Assembly (NCBI GenBank): GCA_024233285.1 | Contig: JACKPU010000001.1 | Span: forward strand, 186,001-250,000 | Direction of reading: 5' to 3' | Length of the DNA: 64,000 bases | Source of the DNA: Opitutaceae bacterium | GTDB taxonomy: Bacteria; Verrucomicrobiota; Verrucomicrobiia; Opitutales; Opitutaceae | Part shown: one piece after another, positions 52,648-61,202 of the stretch | Layout: each line of letters begins with the position of its first letter | Position numbering within the stretch: the stretch's first letter is position 1 | Notes under the pieces: generated by a model | Seen by the model: the letters and a program-made list of their open reading frames with translations, nothing else | The model's database searches: none | Told to the model about the DNA's origin: nothing | Translations under genes and position numbers: made by a program

Positions 52648-53775
52648 TTATCGCCGCGTCACGGCATCGACAAACCACTGCACCGCAAAGCGTGTCAACT
52701 GTCCGCCCGGTCCGCTGAGATTGTATTCGAAAGCATGGGTCGCCCACGGCAACTCGACGAAAGCGCAAGGGCGCCCGGCCTCCTGCAAGCGCGCCGCCAT
52801 CCGTTCGCTGTGACGCCGCCAGACCAGCGTGTCGATCGTGCCGTGCAGCAACAGCATCGGCGGGGTCGTGGCGTTCACATTCAACTGGGCGCTCGCCGAA
52901 TGGTAGAGTTCTCGCCGGTTTTCATCAGGCGGTCCGCCCAAATACTGCCGCATAAGCTGCAGCGAATTAAGCGCGTCGTCTTCGCGCGACACGGACCAGG
53001 CAAACGGCATGTCTTGCGGCGCGTATAGCGAGATGATTCCGCGAATGGCCGGATCGGGCACGGTGCAACCCACCGCCGCGGCAATCTGTCCGCCGGCGGA
53101 TCGACCGCACAGCACGAGCTGATCCGCCGCGAAACCCAGTTTAGGCGCGTTCGCCTGCAACCACGCCAAGGCCAGTCGTGCATCCTCGTGCTGAGCCGGC
53201 CAAGGATGCCGCGGCGCCAACCGATAGTCGATCGCCGCCACCGCATAGCCGGCATGAGCCAGCCATGCATTGAAGTGCGCGATTTCCGTTCGGTCACCAC
53301 CATCCCAACCACCCCCATGGATGACCACGATACACGGCGCGGAGCCCACACCAGCAGCCGGATAAAAATCGAGCTGCCGTCCAGGCGCATACTCATAGAT
53401 CGCCGGTCGCATGATTGCTTTCGGTCGATTCAACAAAGCGAGTAGCGAAAACGGCGGCATGTTCAGCCGCACCGGCCCGAACGCCTCGGTTAACGCTTCA
53501 GGCAATCGCCCCGCGATCTGCCTCGCTTGAATGACTGGTTTCAAGAAACACCCCAATGCGGCCCCCGCCAGAAGAGTGAGCAGCCAGCTCCAGCCGGGAG
53601 ATTCGACGACCGACCAGCCAATGACGATCAAAGCCAAGGGCAATGCGGCCAGCCAGTGCCCGTATTCGCCGGCGAGCAGAGCGAACTTCCAGTTCACGCG
53701 CACCGGCACGGGCCAAACAGTCAGCAATGACAGACCCAACACCAAGATCGCGCAAACCAGCAGAAACAGCATCAC
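52648..53775 (-). CDS. Membrane-anchored alpha/beta hydrolase (esterase type)
   Basis: A 375-residue protein. Two or three hydrophobic segments in the first 80 residues (LVCAILVLGLSLLTVWPVP, WLAALPLALIVIGWSVV) anchor it in the membrane. The rest is an esterase of the hormone-sensitive-lipase-like type: the oxyanion motif VIHGGGWDG, the nucleophile elbow LCGRSAGGQIA, an Asp in LLHGTIDTLVW and the catalytic His in WATHAFEYN. The substrate is unknown, probably a short-chain or sugar ester. It precedes the three-repeat protein on the same strand with a 78-base gap and diverges from the pseudouridine synthase gene. Confidence 0.88.
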   Translation of the reverse strand: MMLFLLVCAILVLGLSLLTVWPVPVRVNWKFALLAGEYGHWLAALPLALIVIGWSVVESPGWSWLLTLLAGAALGCFLKPVIQARQIAGRLPEALTEAFGPVRLNMPPFSLLALLNRPKAIMRPAIYEYAPGRQLDFYPAAGVGSAPCIVVIHGGGWDGGDRTEIAHFNAWLAHAGYAVAAIDYRLAPRHPWPAQHEDARLALAWLQANAPKLGFAADQLVLCGRSAGGQIAAAVGCTVPDPAIRGIISLYAPQDMPFAWSVSREDDALNSLQLMRQYLGGPPDENRRELYHSASAQLNVNATTPPMLLLHGTIDTLVWRRHSERMAARLQEAGRPCAFVELPWATHAFEYNLSGPGGQLTRFAVQWFVDAVTRR

Positions 53776-53822
53776 TCAGACTAGGCCCGAAACTTCCGGC
53801 GGATTGAAGTCATTTTCAGCGT

Positions 53823-54566
53823 GTGCCGCGGCGCAGCGTCGATTTGCATGCCGGGGTGCGACGCTTGGATCAACTGCTGGCCAACCTCGGCTATTGCTCC
53901 CGACGGGAGGTGCGCGACTGGCTCAAGGCCGGCCGTGTGACCGTGCGCGGCCAGCCCGCGAAAGACGCGGGGCAGAAAGTCGCCGCAGGCGAAGTGTTGG
54001 TCGACGGGGAAGGATTGGATCATCCCGACGGCATCCTGCTGCTGCTGCACAAACCGACCGGATTGGTGTGTTCGCACGAAGAACGCGAAGGTCCGAACGC
54101 GTATTCGCTCCTCCCCGCCCGGTGGCGCGCGCGCAACCCGCAGGTCACGTCGATCGGCCGCCTCGACAAAGACACGAGTGGATTGCTCCTTTTGACCGAC
54201 CAAAGCCAGCTGGTGCACCGCCTGACGTCGCCCAAACACAAAGTGCCCAAGGTTTATCGCGCCACCCTTGATCGTGAGCCCCCCGCAGGCGTTGCCGAAT
54301 TGTTTGCCAGCGGCACGCTGCAGCTTGACGGCGAGAAAGCACCCTGCGCGCCGGCACAGTTGCGAATGTTGGCTGCACAGGAGGCCGAGCTCACCTTGAC
54401 CGAAGGCAAATACCACCAAGTGCGCCGGATGTTTGCGAGTCAGGGCTGCACGGTTCTGACCCTGCACCGCAGCCACTTCGGCGATTTGGCACTGGGCGAC
54501 CTGACCGCCGGCCAGTGGCGCGAGTTGCCGTTGGATTTCTTCGGGACAACCGAAAACAGCGGATAA
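53823..54566 (+). CDS. RsuA/RluB-family pseudouridine synthase
   Basis: A 247-residue RNA-modifying enzyme. The N-terminal S4 RNA-binding domain is RLDQLLANLGYCSRREVRDWLKAGRV. The catalytic domain contains HKPTGLVCSHE and the family signature RLDKDTSGLLLLTDQ, with the catalytic aspartate. VPKVYRATL and EGKYHQVRRMFAS follow. Such enzymes make pseudouridine at single rRNA positions, and the target (16S or 23S) is not determined. The reading begins with GTG at 53823, but a second in-frame GTG at 53856, directly before RRLDQLL, would give the more typical N-terminus. It is followed by YhbY with a 44-base gap, suggesting a ribosome-maturation operon. Confidence 0.88.
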   Translation: MPRRSVDLHAGVRRLDQLLANLGYCSRREVRDWLKAGRVTVRGQPAKDAGQKVAAGEVLVDGEGLDHPDGILLLLHKPTGLVCSHEEREGPNAYSLLPARWRARNPQVTSIGRLDKDTSGLLLLTDQSQLVHRLTSPKHKVPKVYRATLDREPPAGVAELFASGTLQLDGEKAPCAPAQLRMLAAQEAELTLTEGKYHQVRRMFASQGCTVLTLHRSHFGDLALGDLTAGQWRELPLDFFGTTENSG

Positions 54567-54610
54567 AAAAGAACCTTGGCGGCGAACGGGTTATCACGGA
54601 GCGTCGCGCC

Positions 54611-54922
54611 ATGTATGATTTTCCCCTCACCGGCGCCCAAAAGCGCCATTTGCGCGGCGTGGGCCAGCAACTCCAAGCCTCGCTGCATCTGGGCAAAGAC
54701 GGCCTGACGGCCAATTTTATGGCCGAGTTGCAAACCGCCTTGCGCCATCAAGAGTTAGTCAAAGTGCGTTTGCACGGAGTCGAACGCGATGACCGCGATG
54801 CCCTGTGTGAAAAGCTGGCCGATGAGGGTCGCTGCGTGTGGGTCGCCAGCGTGGGGCACACCGCGCTATTCTACCGTCAGCAGCCGGACGCAGACAAACG
54901 TGCCGTGGAGTTGCCGGAATAA
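54611..54922 (+). CDS. yhbY: YhbY-type CRM-domain RNA-binding protein
   Basis: A 103-residue single CRM-domain protein. The alternating pattern LTGAQKRHLRGVGQQLQASLHLGKDGLT is the family start, with the GxxG loop replaced by the usual LGKDGLT segment. VKVRLHG and WVASVGHTALFYRQ are the later strands. YhbY binds pre-50S ribosomal particles. The start at 54611 gives normal length, and a longer in-frame reading overlaps the pseudouridine synthase gene. The two are probably cotranscribed, which fits a shared role in ribosome assembly. Confidence 0.9.
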   Translation: MYDFPLTGAQKRHLRGVGQQLQASLHLGKDGLTANFMAELQTALRHQELVKVRLHGVERDDRDALCEKLADEGRCVWVASVGHTALFYRQQPDADKRAVELPE

Positions 54923-55050
54923 CCTGACCAGCAATTGCATGGTGCCATGGTTCCACGCGGCAACCCAAAGGCGAATTCACACGGCTCGAATTTTTCAACG
55001 ATTGCGAAAGCCCCGAAACACCGTAATCTAACTTTAGTAAATTCTACTCC

Positions 55051-55392
55051 ATGAAAACTCCATCTCATGTCTTAGCTGCGGCGATTGTCGGCACCGCTCT
55101 TTTCGCCGGCGGGTGCAACACAACGCCTGAGTCCAGCGTGCACAATCAGAAGCAACCCGGCGCAGCCGTGGGCAACGCGATCGGCACGGCGGTCGGCGCC
55201 GTGGGCAGCAACGTCGCCGCCATCGGCACCGGTGCGGCGGAGGGCGCTTCCAACGCCATCAAATCCACTTACACCAACGAGCGTCGCGTCGTGCGCACTT
55301 GGCGGACGGAAACCACATCCGATGGCCGCACCATTCAAGTGCCGGTCGAAATCGAGGTGGATGAAAACGGCCGGCCGATCGAGACAAAGTAA
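55051..55392 (+). CDS. Small glycine-zipper lipoprotein
   Basis: A 113-residue lipoprotein with lipobox in AAAIVGTALFAGGCNTT (Cys22). Residues 37-70 are a glycine/alanine-rich stretch (GAAVGNAIGTAVGAVGSNVA) that matches glycine-zipper-type outer-membrane lipoproteins, which insert or oligomerise in membranes. The C-terminus is charged and beta-like (RRVVRTWRTETTSDGRTIQVPVEIEVDENG). The function is unknown. It converges on the LpoB-like gene, and both share a bidirectional terminator. It may belong functionally to the envelope cluster at 55.5-61.8 kb, although it is on the opposite strand. Confidence 0.78.
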   Translation: MKTPSHVLAAAIVGTALFAGGCNTTPESSVHNQKQPGAAVGNAIGTAVGAVGSNVAAIGTGAAEGASNAIKSTYTNERRVVRTWRTETTSDGRTIQVPVEIEVDENGRPIETK

Positions 55393-55437
55393 CTGTCGGC
55401 CATTCGAAGGCCGGCAGCGGAATCCCGGCCCCACAAA

Positions 55438-55466
55438 AAAAGCGCACCGGAATCCGGTGCGCTTTT
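55438..55466. terminator. Bidirectional intrinsic terminator
   Basis: A perfect 13-bp stem (AAAAGCGCACCGG/CCGGTGCGCTTTT) with loop AAT sits between two convergent genes. T-rich tails are present on both strands (TTTTGCTTTTT on plus; TTTTTTTGTGG on minus), so it can serve both. Confidence 0.92.
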
Positions 55467-55487
55467 GCTTTTTAGGATTGGTTTCGC

Positions 55488-56096
55488 TTACCAGCCAATC
55501 GCGCCGGCGTTGCGCGTCTGCTTGGCGATGGAGCGCTCTTCTTCCCAAACCGTGAGTCCGGTCTTGGTCTGGATGAGCGACATCTGGAACGAATAGGTGT
55601 TTTGCGTCACCTTCTTGCTCCGGTCGGTCTGCTGGATGAGACGGGCATAGAGGGTATAGTCAGGCACAAGCAGCTTTTGCTTCTTGCCGGACTGCATCTC
55701 CTCGAGCTCGGCGGCTTCACCGGCGACCACGGCGCGTTCGCCCAGACCCATGGTGTTGGTGATGGCAATCTTGCCGGTCTGGGTGAGAGCCACACGGATC
55801 TTTTTGATCAACAGGTTGGTATCCACCATGAGCGTGGTGGCATTGGTCACCTTGTCGATGGCGAGCACCGCGGGCGTGCGCGGAGCGTTGTCAAGGGCGC
55901 CGCTGGTGAGCAGCGAAGCCACGAGTTGATCGGCGGCGTTGGCCCAGTCCTGCGAGTTGATCGCAGAGGTGTTCACGGCTTCGGGACCCGTGGCGTCAAC
56001 CGTGCGGGTCTCGGGCGAGGTTTCACAGCCGGTGAGCAGCAATGCCGCGCCAACAGAGAGCGTAGCGATGAATTTGGAGGCGATTTTCATTTTCAT
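55488..56096 (-). CDS. lpoB: LpoB-like penicillin-binding protein activator lipoprotein
   Basis: A 202-residue outer-membrane lipoprotein (ATLSVGAALLLTGCETS, Cys24) of the LpoB family, which in E. coli reaches through the wall to activate PBP1b. Recognisable are SQDWANAADQLVASLLTSGA, PAVLAIDKVTNATTLMVDTN, LLIKKIRVALTQTGK, DYTLYARLIQQTDRSKKVTQ and LTVWEEERSIAKQTR. It is the last gene of the minus-strand envelope operon, 12 bases after the YcfL-like gene, an order also known in gamma-proteobacteria. Whether it acts on a PBP in this lineage is an inference. Confidence 0.85.
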   Translation of the reverse strand: MKMKIASKFIATLSVGAALLLTGCETSPETRTVDATGPEAVNTSAINSQDWANAADQLVASLLTSGALDNAPRTPAVLAIDKVTNATTLMVDTNLLIKKIRVALTQTGKIAITNTMGLGERAVVAGEAAELEEMQSGKKQKLLVPDYTLYARLIQQTDRSKKVTQNTYSFQMSLIQTKTGLTVWEEERSIAKQTRNAGAIGW

Positions 56097-56108
56097 GGTA
56101 AACGGTAA

Positions 56109-56537
56109 TTACTCGCGGAACTTGAGACGGAAATCCACAGCGCGCGGCGTCACCGCGACCGTGGAAATGGTGGTGCTTTCGCGGCCCTGCAGTTGGATGG
56201 TCTTCCATCCTTCATTGGGCGAACCCACGGCCATACCGCTCTCATCGATCCACTCGAACTTGTAGTTCAGGGTGCGCAGCTTGCTCTTCAGGTTTTCGAC
56301 CGTGGCCTGAACCTTGAGCAAGTTGCCGGAAACTGTGGCTTGATTGATGGAAACGACCCGGAAGGTGCCGGCGAGGGTGTTGTCGGTGATGACGCGCTTG
56401 TCGGCCACATAGTTGGGTGTGGCGAGCGATTCGGCGCGTTCATACGTGTTGACGTTGGTGCAGCCCGCGAGGAGGCCGATCGCCATCAGAGCGATGGCGG
56501 CCGGTCCGCGAAGCGAAATAAAACGAAGAGATTTCAT
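56109..56537 (-). CDS. ycfL: YcfL-like (DUF1425) lipoprotein
   Basis: A 142-residue lipoprotein (IALMAIGLLAGCTNV, Cys26) with the domain of E. coli YcfL: FRVVSINQATVSGNLLKVQATVENL, LNYKFEWIDESGMAVGS, GWKTIQLQGRESTTI and VTPRAVDFRLKFRE. The function of YcfL is not established, but it is usually found next to LpoB. Its start overlaps the stop of the upstream COG3014-like gene by 4 bases (ATGA), so translation is coupled. Confidence 0.85.
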   Translation of the reverse strand: MKSLRFISLRGPAAIALMAIGLLAGCTNVNTYERAESLATPNYVADKRVITDNTLAGTFRVVSINQATVSGNLLKVQATVENLKSKLRTLNYKFEWIDESGMAVGSPNEGWKTIQLQGRESTTISTVAVTPRAVDFRLKFRE

Positions 56538-58135
56538 TTGAGAACGAATTGAGTGACGTAAAGCGGCGCCGTCGGTGACGCCGACTTTACGTAAACAACA
56601 TTAACCGAACCGGGTTCCAAGGTCACCGTTTTTTGGGTGCCGCCGGCGGTCAGCGTCAGCTCACGGCTTTCCGGCGTAGTGATGCGGGCGTATTGGAATT
56701 CCTTGGGCAGCGAGGTCCAGGTGCGGGTGTCGGCGATGTTGGTGGAGGCATTGACTGCACCCATGAGCAGGCCGGCCGCCAGACCGCCCCACATGCCGCC
56801 GCGGTCTTCCGCAACTTTTTGCACACCGTATTGCACGATGGCCTTGGTGGCGGTGGTGATCAGGGTCTTGGTGACCACGGTGGGCCACTCGTTCTTGAAG
56901 TCATTGGCGATCACGCTGTCCATGCTGGCCACGGTGGCCGTGGAAACCACGGCGTCACCGGCCGTGATGCTGAGGCTGGGCAGGTAGCTGTCGTTGTAAA
57001 CGAGCTTGGGGAACGAGGCGCCGACGTAGGCGAGTTTGCTCGTGACAAGGAAGGTGGGGATGTCGATGCGCAACTGGTCGCGGGACGGCGCGGTGCCGGT
57101 TTCGAAGATGACGTAGGTTACATTTTCAACCGGCTGCCCTTCGGAAGCCGCGGTGGCGGCAGCGAGGTCGGCTTGCGCGTAGGTGTTGCCCGGGACCATG
57201 CCGGCCACGCGTTCGAAGGACTTGCGACCGCGCTCCAAGTCAGATCCGTCTTCACCCAGCACCGAGTAAAAAAGACCGTCGAGGAAAACGGCGAACGGGT
57301 TGACGTAGTCACCATAGGGCTGCATCGGGGCGATCGACTGGGCGAGCGCGGCCGACAGCGCCGGACCCGTCCGCGGGTCGTTCATGGCCTTGCTGGAGTC
57401 GTAGGAAGCGGACTTGCCACTTTCGTCCTTCAATTCACCACGACGGGCGGCCTCTTCCTGTTCCTGAGCTTCAGCGATGCGCTTTTCGTTGGCGGCCACG
57501 GCGTCACGCTGGCGTTGCAGCGAGCGGTTGAGCTCGACGCGCGCTTTGTCGGTTTCACCAAGGGCCAGATAGCTCAGCGCCTTGTAAGTGTTCATCATGA
57601 CCTTGTCATACGAGCGACCGCGATAGGGCAGCGCAGCTTGGTTGGTCAAAGCTGCACCTGCTTCGCTGCCCAACTTGACCTTGGCTTGCTCTTCCCAGTC
57701 GTTGACCTTGGTTTCGGCGACATCGAAGGCCTCGATCGCACGATTGTAATAGAACGCATGAACGTCGTCGTCGGTCAGCACAACCGGTTCCACGGCGGCC
57801 ACTTCACCCTCCGGAGTCGGCTCGGCCGGCGCAACCGGCTCAGGCGCGGGCGGCGGTGGCACGGTGGTCGGGTCGGCCATGCCGGCGACGAAGAGCGTGG
57901 CGCCCTGTTCGAGGCGATAGAGCAATTCGTCTTTTTTGCCGGTGCTGGATTCAACCTGACGGTCGATCTGGACAATGGCCTGACCCAGGCTGCCGGAGCG
58001 GGTGGCTTGGGAGAATTCAGCGGTCTGCTGGGTGTAGGTCTGACAGCCGGTCAATCCGAGTAAAACGGCGGTGACGGCGAAGGCCCGGCCGAGGAAGGCA
58101 GGCCGACGGGTGGAGGGGTGGTTTTGGTTGTTCAT
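56534..58135 (-). CDS. COG3014-like lipoprotein, helical-repeat type
   Basis: A 533-residue lipoprotein (AVTAVLLGLTGCQTYTQ, Cys31). An N-terminal helical part shows TPR-like features (QATRSGSLGQAIVQIDRQV, VMMNTYKALSYLALGETDKARVELNRSLQRQ). A Pro/Glu-rich linker (PPPPAPEPVAPAEPTPEGE) interrupts it near residue 95. A region rich in small residues has YGDYVNPFAVFLDGLF, and the C-terminal 150 residues (LSITAGDAVVSTATVASMDSV, GGLAAGLLMGAVNASTN, LPKEFQYARITTPES) include a hydrophobic glycine-rich segment and an immunoglobulin-like end. This layout matches COG3014 proteins, which sit next to LpoB and YcfL in other bacteria. The function is unknown. It lies 27 bases downstream of the CsgG-like gene. 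Confidence 0.75.
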   Translation of the reverse strand: MNNQNHPSTRRPAFLGRAFAVTAVLLGLTGCQTYTQQTAEFSQATRSGSLGQAIVQIDRQVESSTGKKDELLYRLEQGATLFVAGMADPTTVPPPPAPEPVAPAEPTPEGEVAAVEPVVLTDDDVHAFYYNRAIEAFDVAETKVNDWEEQAKVKLGSEAGAALTNQAALPYRGRSYDKVMMNTYKALSYLALGETDKARVELNRSLQRQRDAVAANEKRIAEAQEQEEAARRGELKDESGKSASYDSSKAMNDPRTGPALSAALAQSIAPMQPYGDYVNPFAVFLDGLFYSVLGEDGSDLERGRKSFERVAGMVPGNTYAQADLAAATAASEGQPVENVTYVIFETGTAPSRDQLRIDIPTFLVTSKLAYVGASFPKLVYNDSYLPSLSITAGDAVVSTATVASMDSVIANDFKNEWPTVVTKTLITTATKAIVQYGVQKVAEDRGGMWGGLAAGLLMGAVNASTNIADTRTWTSLPKEFQYARITTPESRELTLTAGGTQKTVTLEPGSVNVVYVKSASPTAPLYVTQFVLK

Positions 58136-58162
58136 GCTGAGCTGGATGAGGTGAAACTGACG

Positions 58163-59047
58163 TTATTCGATTTCGCCGTCGGGGGCGTCTTCGACCATGC
58201 GGACGACGGCACCGCGATCGATGCCCAAGTCCTCGAGAACCTTGGCCTGAGAGTATTGCGGGGTGACACGGACGATCTCCACTTTGCCGACATAGACCTC
58301 CTCGATGATGGAGTCGCCGGTGTCGGGATCGAAGAGTTCCTCGCCCTGGGCCAGGACTTCCCAGACCTGACCGACCTTGGCGCCGGCTTGGTCGTTGCGG
58401 TTGATGGTCACGACCTGGTCGCGCCGGGCGATGATGCGGGCGGGATAGATGAATTCGATCGCGCGCAGGGCGAGTTTGTCGGCGAGTTCGCGCGTCGCCT
58501 GATTGATGAGGTCGTCACTGGCTTCGCCCACCCGAGACGTGGTGTTGGCCGAACGCGCCTCGGAATCCCGCACGGCCACGTTGATGTTGGCGGTGCCCAC
58601 GGCCTTGCCGGTGGCGCCTTCGGTGATCTTGGCCACGGCGGAGATTTCCACCGCGCGCTGCATCATGGTCTTGCCTAGCGAGGCAAAGCGGCGGGTTTCC
58701 TGCCGGTCGTTGAAGCTGTCAACGCGAATGGTCAGCACATAATCCACCTTGTTGAAGATGAACGTGCCGCCGGTCGCGCCGGCTTCTTCGAGCAGCGCAT
58801 CGGCATCCGAACGGTCGTAAACGTCGAACCGGCGGCTGTTGACGATGCGGTCATAGACCTGCGAGTCCAAACCCTGCAGGACTTGATCCATCGAAAGCGC
58901 CACGCCTTGGTCGGCCATGCGTTGCGCCAGGGCGTCGGTCCCGCGGATTTTGGTGATGACGATACTTTTCTTACCTTGGGCCGAGGCAAAGGGCACGACC
59001 GCCACGGCAAGGGCGGCGAGAGCGAGCAATGAACGGAAGAGTTTCAT
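58163..59047 (-). CDS. CsgG-like periplasmic protein
   Basis: A 294-residue exported protein (LLALAALAVAVVPFASAQG signal). The N-terminal 150 residues follow the CsgG/LpoB-like alpha-beta pattern: KSIVITKIRGTDALAQRM, SRRFDVYDRSDADALLEEAG, KVDYVLTIRVDSFND, AVEISAVAKITEGATGKAVG. The C-terminal 90 residues (IIARRDQVVTINRNDQAGAKVGQVWEVLAQGEEL) resemble the FlgT C-terminal-like domain. No lipobox is visible, so it is probably soluble in the periplasm. It lies 33 bases after the trypsin-like gene. The cluster has three proteins with related LpoB/CsgG-type folds, suggesting a partnership. Confidence 0.78.
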   Translation of the reverse strand: MKLFRSLLALAALAVAVVPFASAQGKKSIVITKIRGTDALAQRMADQGVALSMDQVLQGLDSQVYDRIVNSRRFDVYDRSDADALLEEAGATGGTFIFNKVDYVLTIRVDSFNDRQETRRFASLGKTMMQRAVEISAVAKITEGATGKAVGTANINVAVRDSEARSANTTSRVGEASDDLINQATRELADKLALRAIEFIYPARIIARRDQVVTINRNDQAGAKVGQVWEVLAQGEELFDPDTGDSIIEEVYVGKVEIVRVTPQYSQAKVLEDLGIDRGAVVRMVEDAPDGEIE

Positions 59048-59080
59048 GGGCGTATGATCTGGGTTGGGTGATTGCAGCGG

Positions 59081-61060
59081 TTACCAGCCGAAGAGCGAAC
59101 GAGTGCCCACGTTGATCGTGGGTGCGTCCTTGGTGTCCACTTTGAAGCCGCTTTGACGCAGCATTTGCGCCTGCCCCTTGAGCACTTCGATCTGTGCGTC
59201 AGTGAGCTTGGCCTGGTCCTTCAGGGCGTTCATGAAGGCGGTGAGTTGTTGCCAGCGGGCGAGGCCCTCGGGCGACATTTGCATGGCGACGTTGATCGTC
59301 TGGCCTTCAACCGCGTTGATGGTGCGCTCCCAAGTCTGATAGCCGTCACGGGTCAGGCGCAATTTGCTGAGGCCGGGTTTGACCTGCAACTTGCCGGGGG
59401 CGGAGCCCACCGCGACGCCGTCAACCTCAACGGTTACGTTGAGCGGAGCGACGGCGAGTTTGCCGTCCTTGATCGAGACCGTGTTTTCCGGGCCGATCTG
59501 CACATCGGGGATGTAGAGGTCGGCGGTTTCAACATTCAGCGTGATGGTGACCGGCGCCGCCTTGGACTTCGGTGCGGCGATGCGATTTTGCGCAACTTTG
59601 ACGCGCAGGGCACTGGCGATCTGCGTCGTGGCGTCGTCGAGCAATTCCGCGACGATGGGTTCCATGTCCGGATCGAGATAGGCCACGGCCACGGTGGCTT
59701 TCTTGGACGCGGCGGTCTTGGTGCCGGGCGCGGCGCTCGAGCTGTATTGATAAATGTCGCCGAGCAGATCAGCGCGTTGGGCGTAGCTGATCTGCAGACC
59801 GGACTTCAGCCGACGCTCCACGCTCTTGCCGCCTTGGGTGACCACGCCAAAAGCGTAATTCCCCGCGTTGTGCAGGGCGATGACCTGGCCTTTGGCATTG
59901 AAAACCGGGCTGCCACTGGCACCACCGGTTGAGCTGAGATTGTGCTGCACCAGGAGACGGCTTTCCGGCGTGCCTACGCCGCCGTTCCAGTCGGTGATCG
60001 AGGTCACAATGCCGGTCTGCATCGTGGCAACCGGGCTGTTGGGATCGACCGCCGTCATGTTTTCACCGGAGGGGAAACCCATGTAAGCCACGCGATAGCC
60101 GGAATCGACGCGCTGCAGTTCGGAGGCCGGCGCAACGGGGAACCAAGCCGGAATCTGGCCATCGACTTCGAGAATGCCGACATCGTTCACCGGCATGCCT
60201 TTTTGCGTGCCACCGTAGCGGGGATGGGAGACGGCCTTGACGACGCGGAATTTCAACTCGGGGTGCTTGTTGATAACCACCACGGCGGAACGACCGGCCG
60301 CAATCGCTTCAGCCGCCGGACCAGCCACGTGGGCATTGGTGGCAAACGTGTTCGGACCGACGCCCCAAGCCGTGCCAATGCCGTAGCCGCCGCCTTCGCC
60401 TTGGGTCAGCACCACGCCGACTGCTTTCTGGTATTTCTGCGCGTAACGCATGAGCGCTTCATCGGCGTTGGCCGCCTCGGACCCCGGAGCCGCCGCGGGC
60501 GTCGAAGGATCGGAAGGCACCACGGTGAAGCCTTGATTCGAATGCTGGGTGTTTTGCTCGGTCTTGGTCGAGGTCACCACACCGCCGATCAACGAACCAC
60601 CGCCGCTGGCATCGAGCACCTTGTAGCTGAGGCGCAGGGTGTAAGTGTAATTCGCCAGCTGCACGCCGTAGGCGTTGATGTTGCGCTTCTGTTTGGAGAG
60701 GCTGGTGATCGAGGCCGACAGGATGTAATCAGCGCCCATGCCTTGGGCAAGACGCACGGCTGATGATTGATCCGCCAGCTGGCCGGAGAGCACCTCGCCG
60801 GTGTCCTCACTGTTGGGATCCAGCTTGCTGGCCGCATCGACCAGCAGGTCACGGTTCAGGAGGCTGAAGCCGGCGTCGGACAATTTGGCCGAGAGCAAGT
60901 CTTCCAGCACGGGAAGCTGCCCGTCATATTCCGGGCCGGCGCGATTGGTAACAAAGATCGCCGTGTTTCGAGCCGAGTGGGCTTCTTCCGCCGCCGTAAT
61001 CGACATTGCGGAAGCCCCCAGCAACAACAACGCGGTGAGAACTTTCAGTGGGTTAGTCAT
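59081..61060 (-). CDS. Exported trypsin-like protease with CsgG-like and PEGA domains
   Basis: A 659-residue exported protein with three parts. After a signal peptide (ALLLLGASAMSITAAEE) residues 25-170 resemble the CsgG/LpoB fold (NTAIFVTNRAGPEYDGQLPV, GADYILSASITSLSKQ). Residues 210-425 are a trypsin/HtrA-like protease with the likely triad His244 (TNAHVAGP), Asp293 (VNDVGILEV) and Ser382 (GGASGSPV). Residues 530-600 contain a PEGA-like domain (VDGVAVGSAPGKLQVKPGL, GYQTWERTI), which often binds cell-surface polymers. The combination is one I do not know from a named protein. ATG at 61060 starts the signal peptide. A palindrome TTGACGTCAA lies upstream at 61146-61155. Confidence 0.85.
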   Translation of the reverse strand: MTNPLKVLTALLLLGASAMSITAAEEAHSARNTAIFVTNRAGPEYDGQLPVLEDLLSAKLSDAGFSLLNRDLLVDAASKLDPNSEDTGEVLSGQLADQSSAVRLAQGMGADYILSASITSLSKQKRNINAYGVQLANYTYTLRLSYKVLDASGGGSLIGGVVTSTKTEQNTQHSNQGFTVVPSDPSTPAAAPGSEAANADEALMRYAQKYQKAVGVVLTQGEGGGYGIGTAWGVGPNTFATNAHVAGPAAEAIAAGRSAVVVINKHPELKFRVVKAVSHPRYGGTQKGMPVNDVGILEVDGQIPAWFPVAPASELQRVDSGYRVAYMGFPSGENMTAVDPNSPVATMQTGIVTSITDWNGGVGTPESRLLVQHNLSSTGGASGSPVFNAKGQVIALHNAGNYAFGVVTQGGKSVERRLKSGLQISYAQRADLLGDIYQYSSSAAPGTKTAASKKATVAVAYLDPDMEPIVAELLDDATTQIASALRVKVAQNRIAAPKSKAAPVTITLNVETADLYIPDVQIGPENTVSIKDGKLAVAPLNVTVEVDGVAVGSAPGKLQVKPGLSKLRLTRDGYQTWERTINAVEGQTINVAMQMSPEGLARWQQLTAFMNALKDQAKLTDAQIEVLKGQAQMLRQSGFKVDTKDAPTINVGTRSLFGW

Positions 61061-61202
61061 TGGAATACAGGTTGAAAGCTCGCCGCCGGGCCTCAACAAG
61101 AGGCCACGGCGAGATTGGTGGGTAGGGATTTATTTATAGGGTAGATTGACGTCAATGCACGACATGTTCACCGGGAAAATATCCCGGGTTAACCGCTGGC
61201 GA

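Noticed and set aside
56633..58063. 476-residue plus-strand open frame over the COG3014-like lipoprotein
   Set aside because: Gly-rich shadow with no domain. The sense strand has a lipobox and operon context.
61146..61155. TTGACGTCAA palindrome as a promoter for the protease gene
   Set aside because: TTGACG can be read as -35, but the nearest TATAAA on that strand is only 11 bases away, so a standard promoter is not supported.
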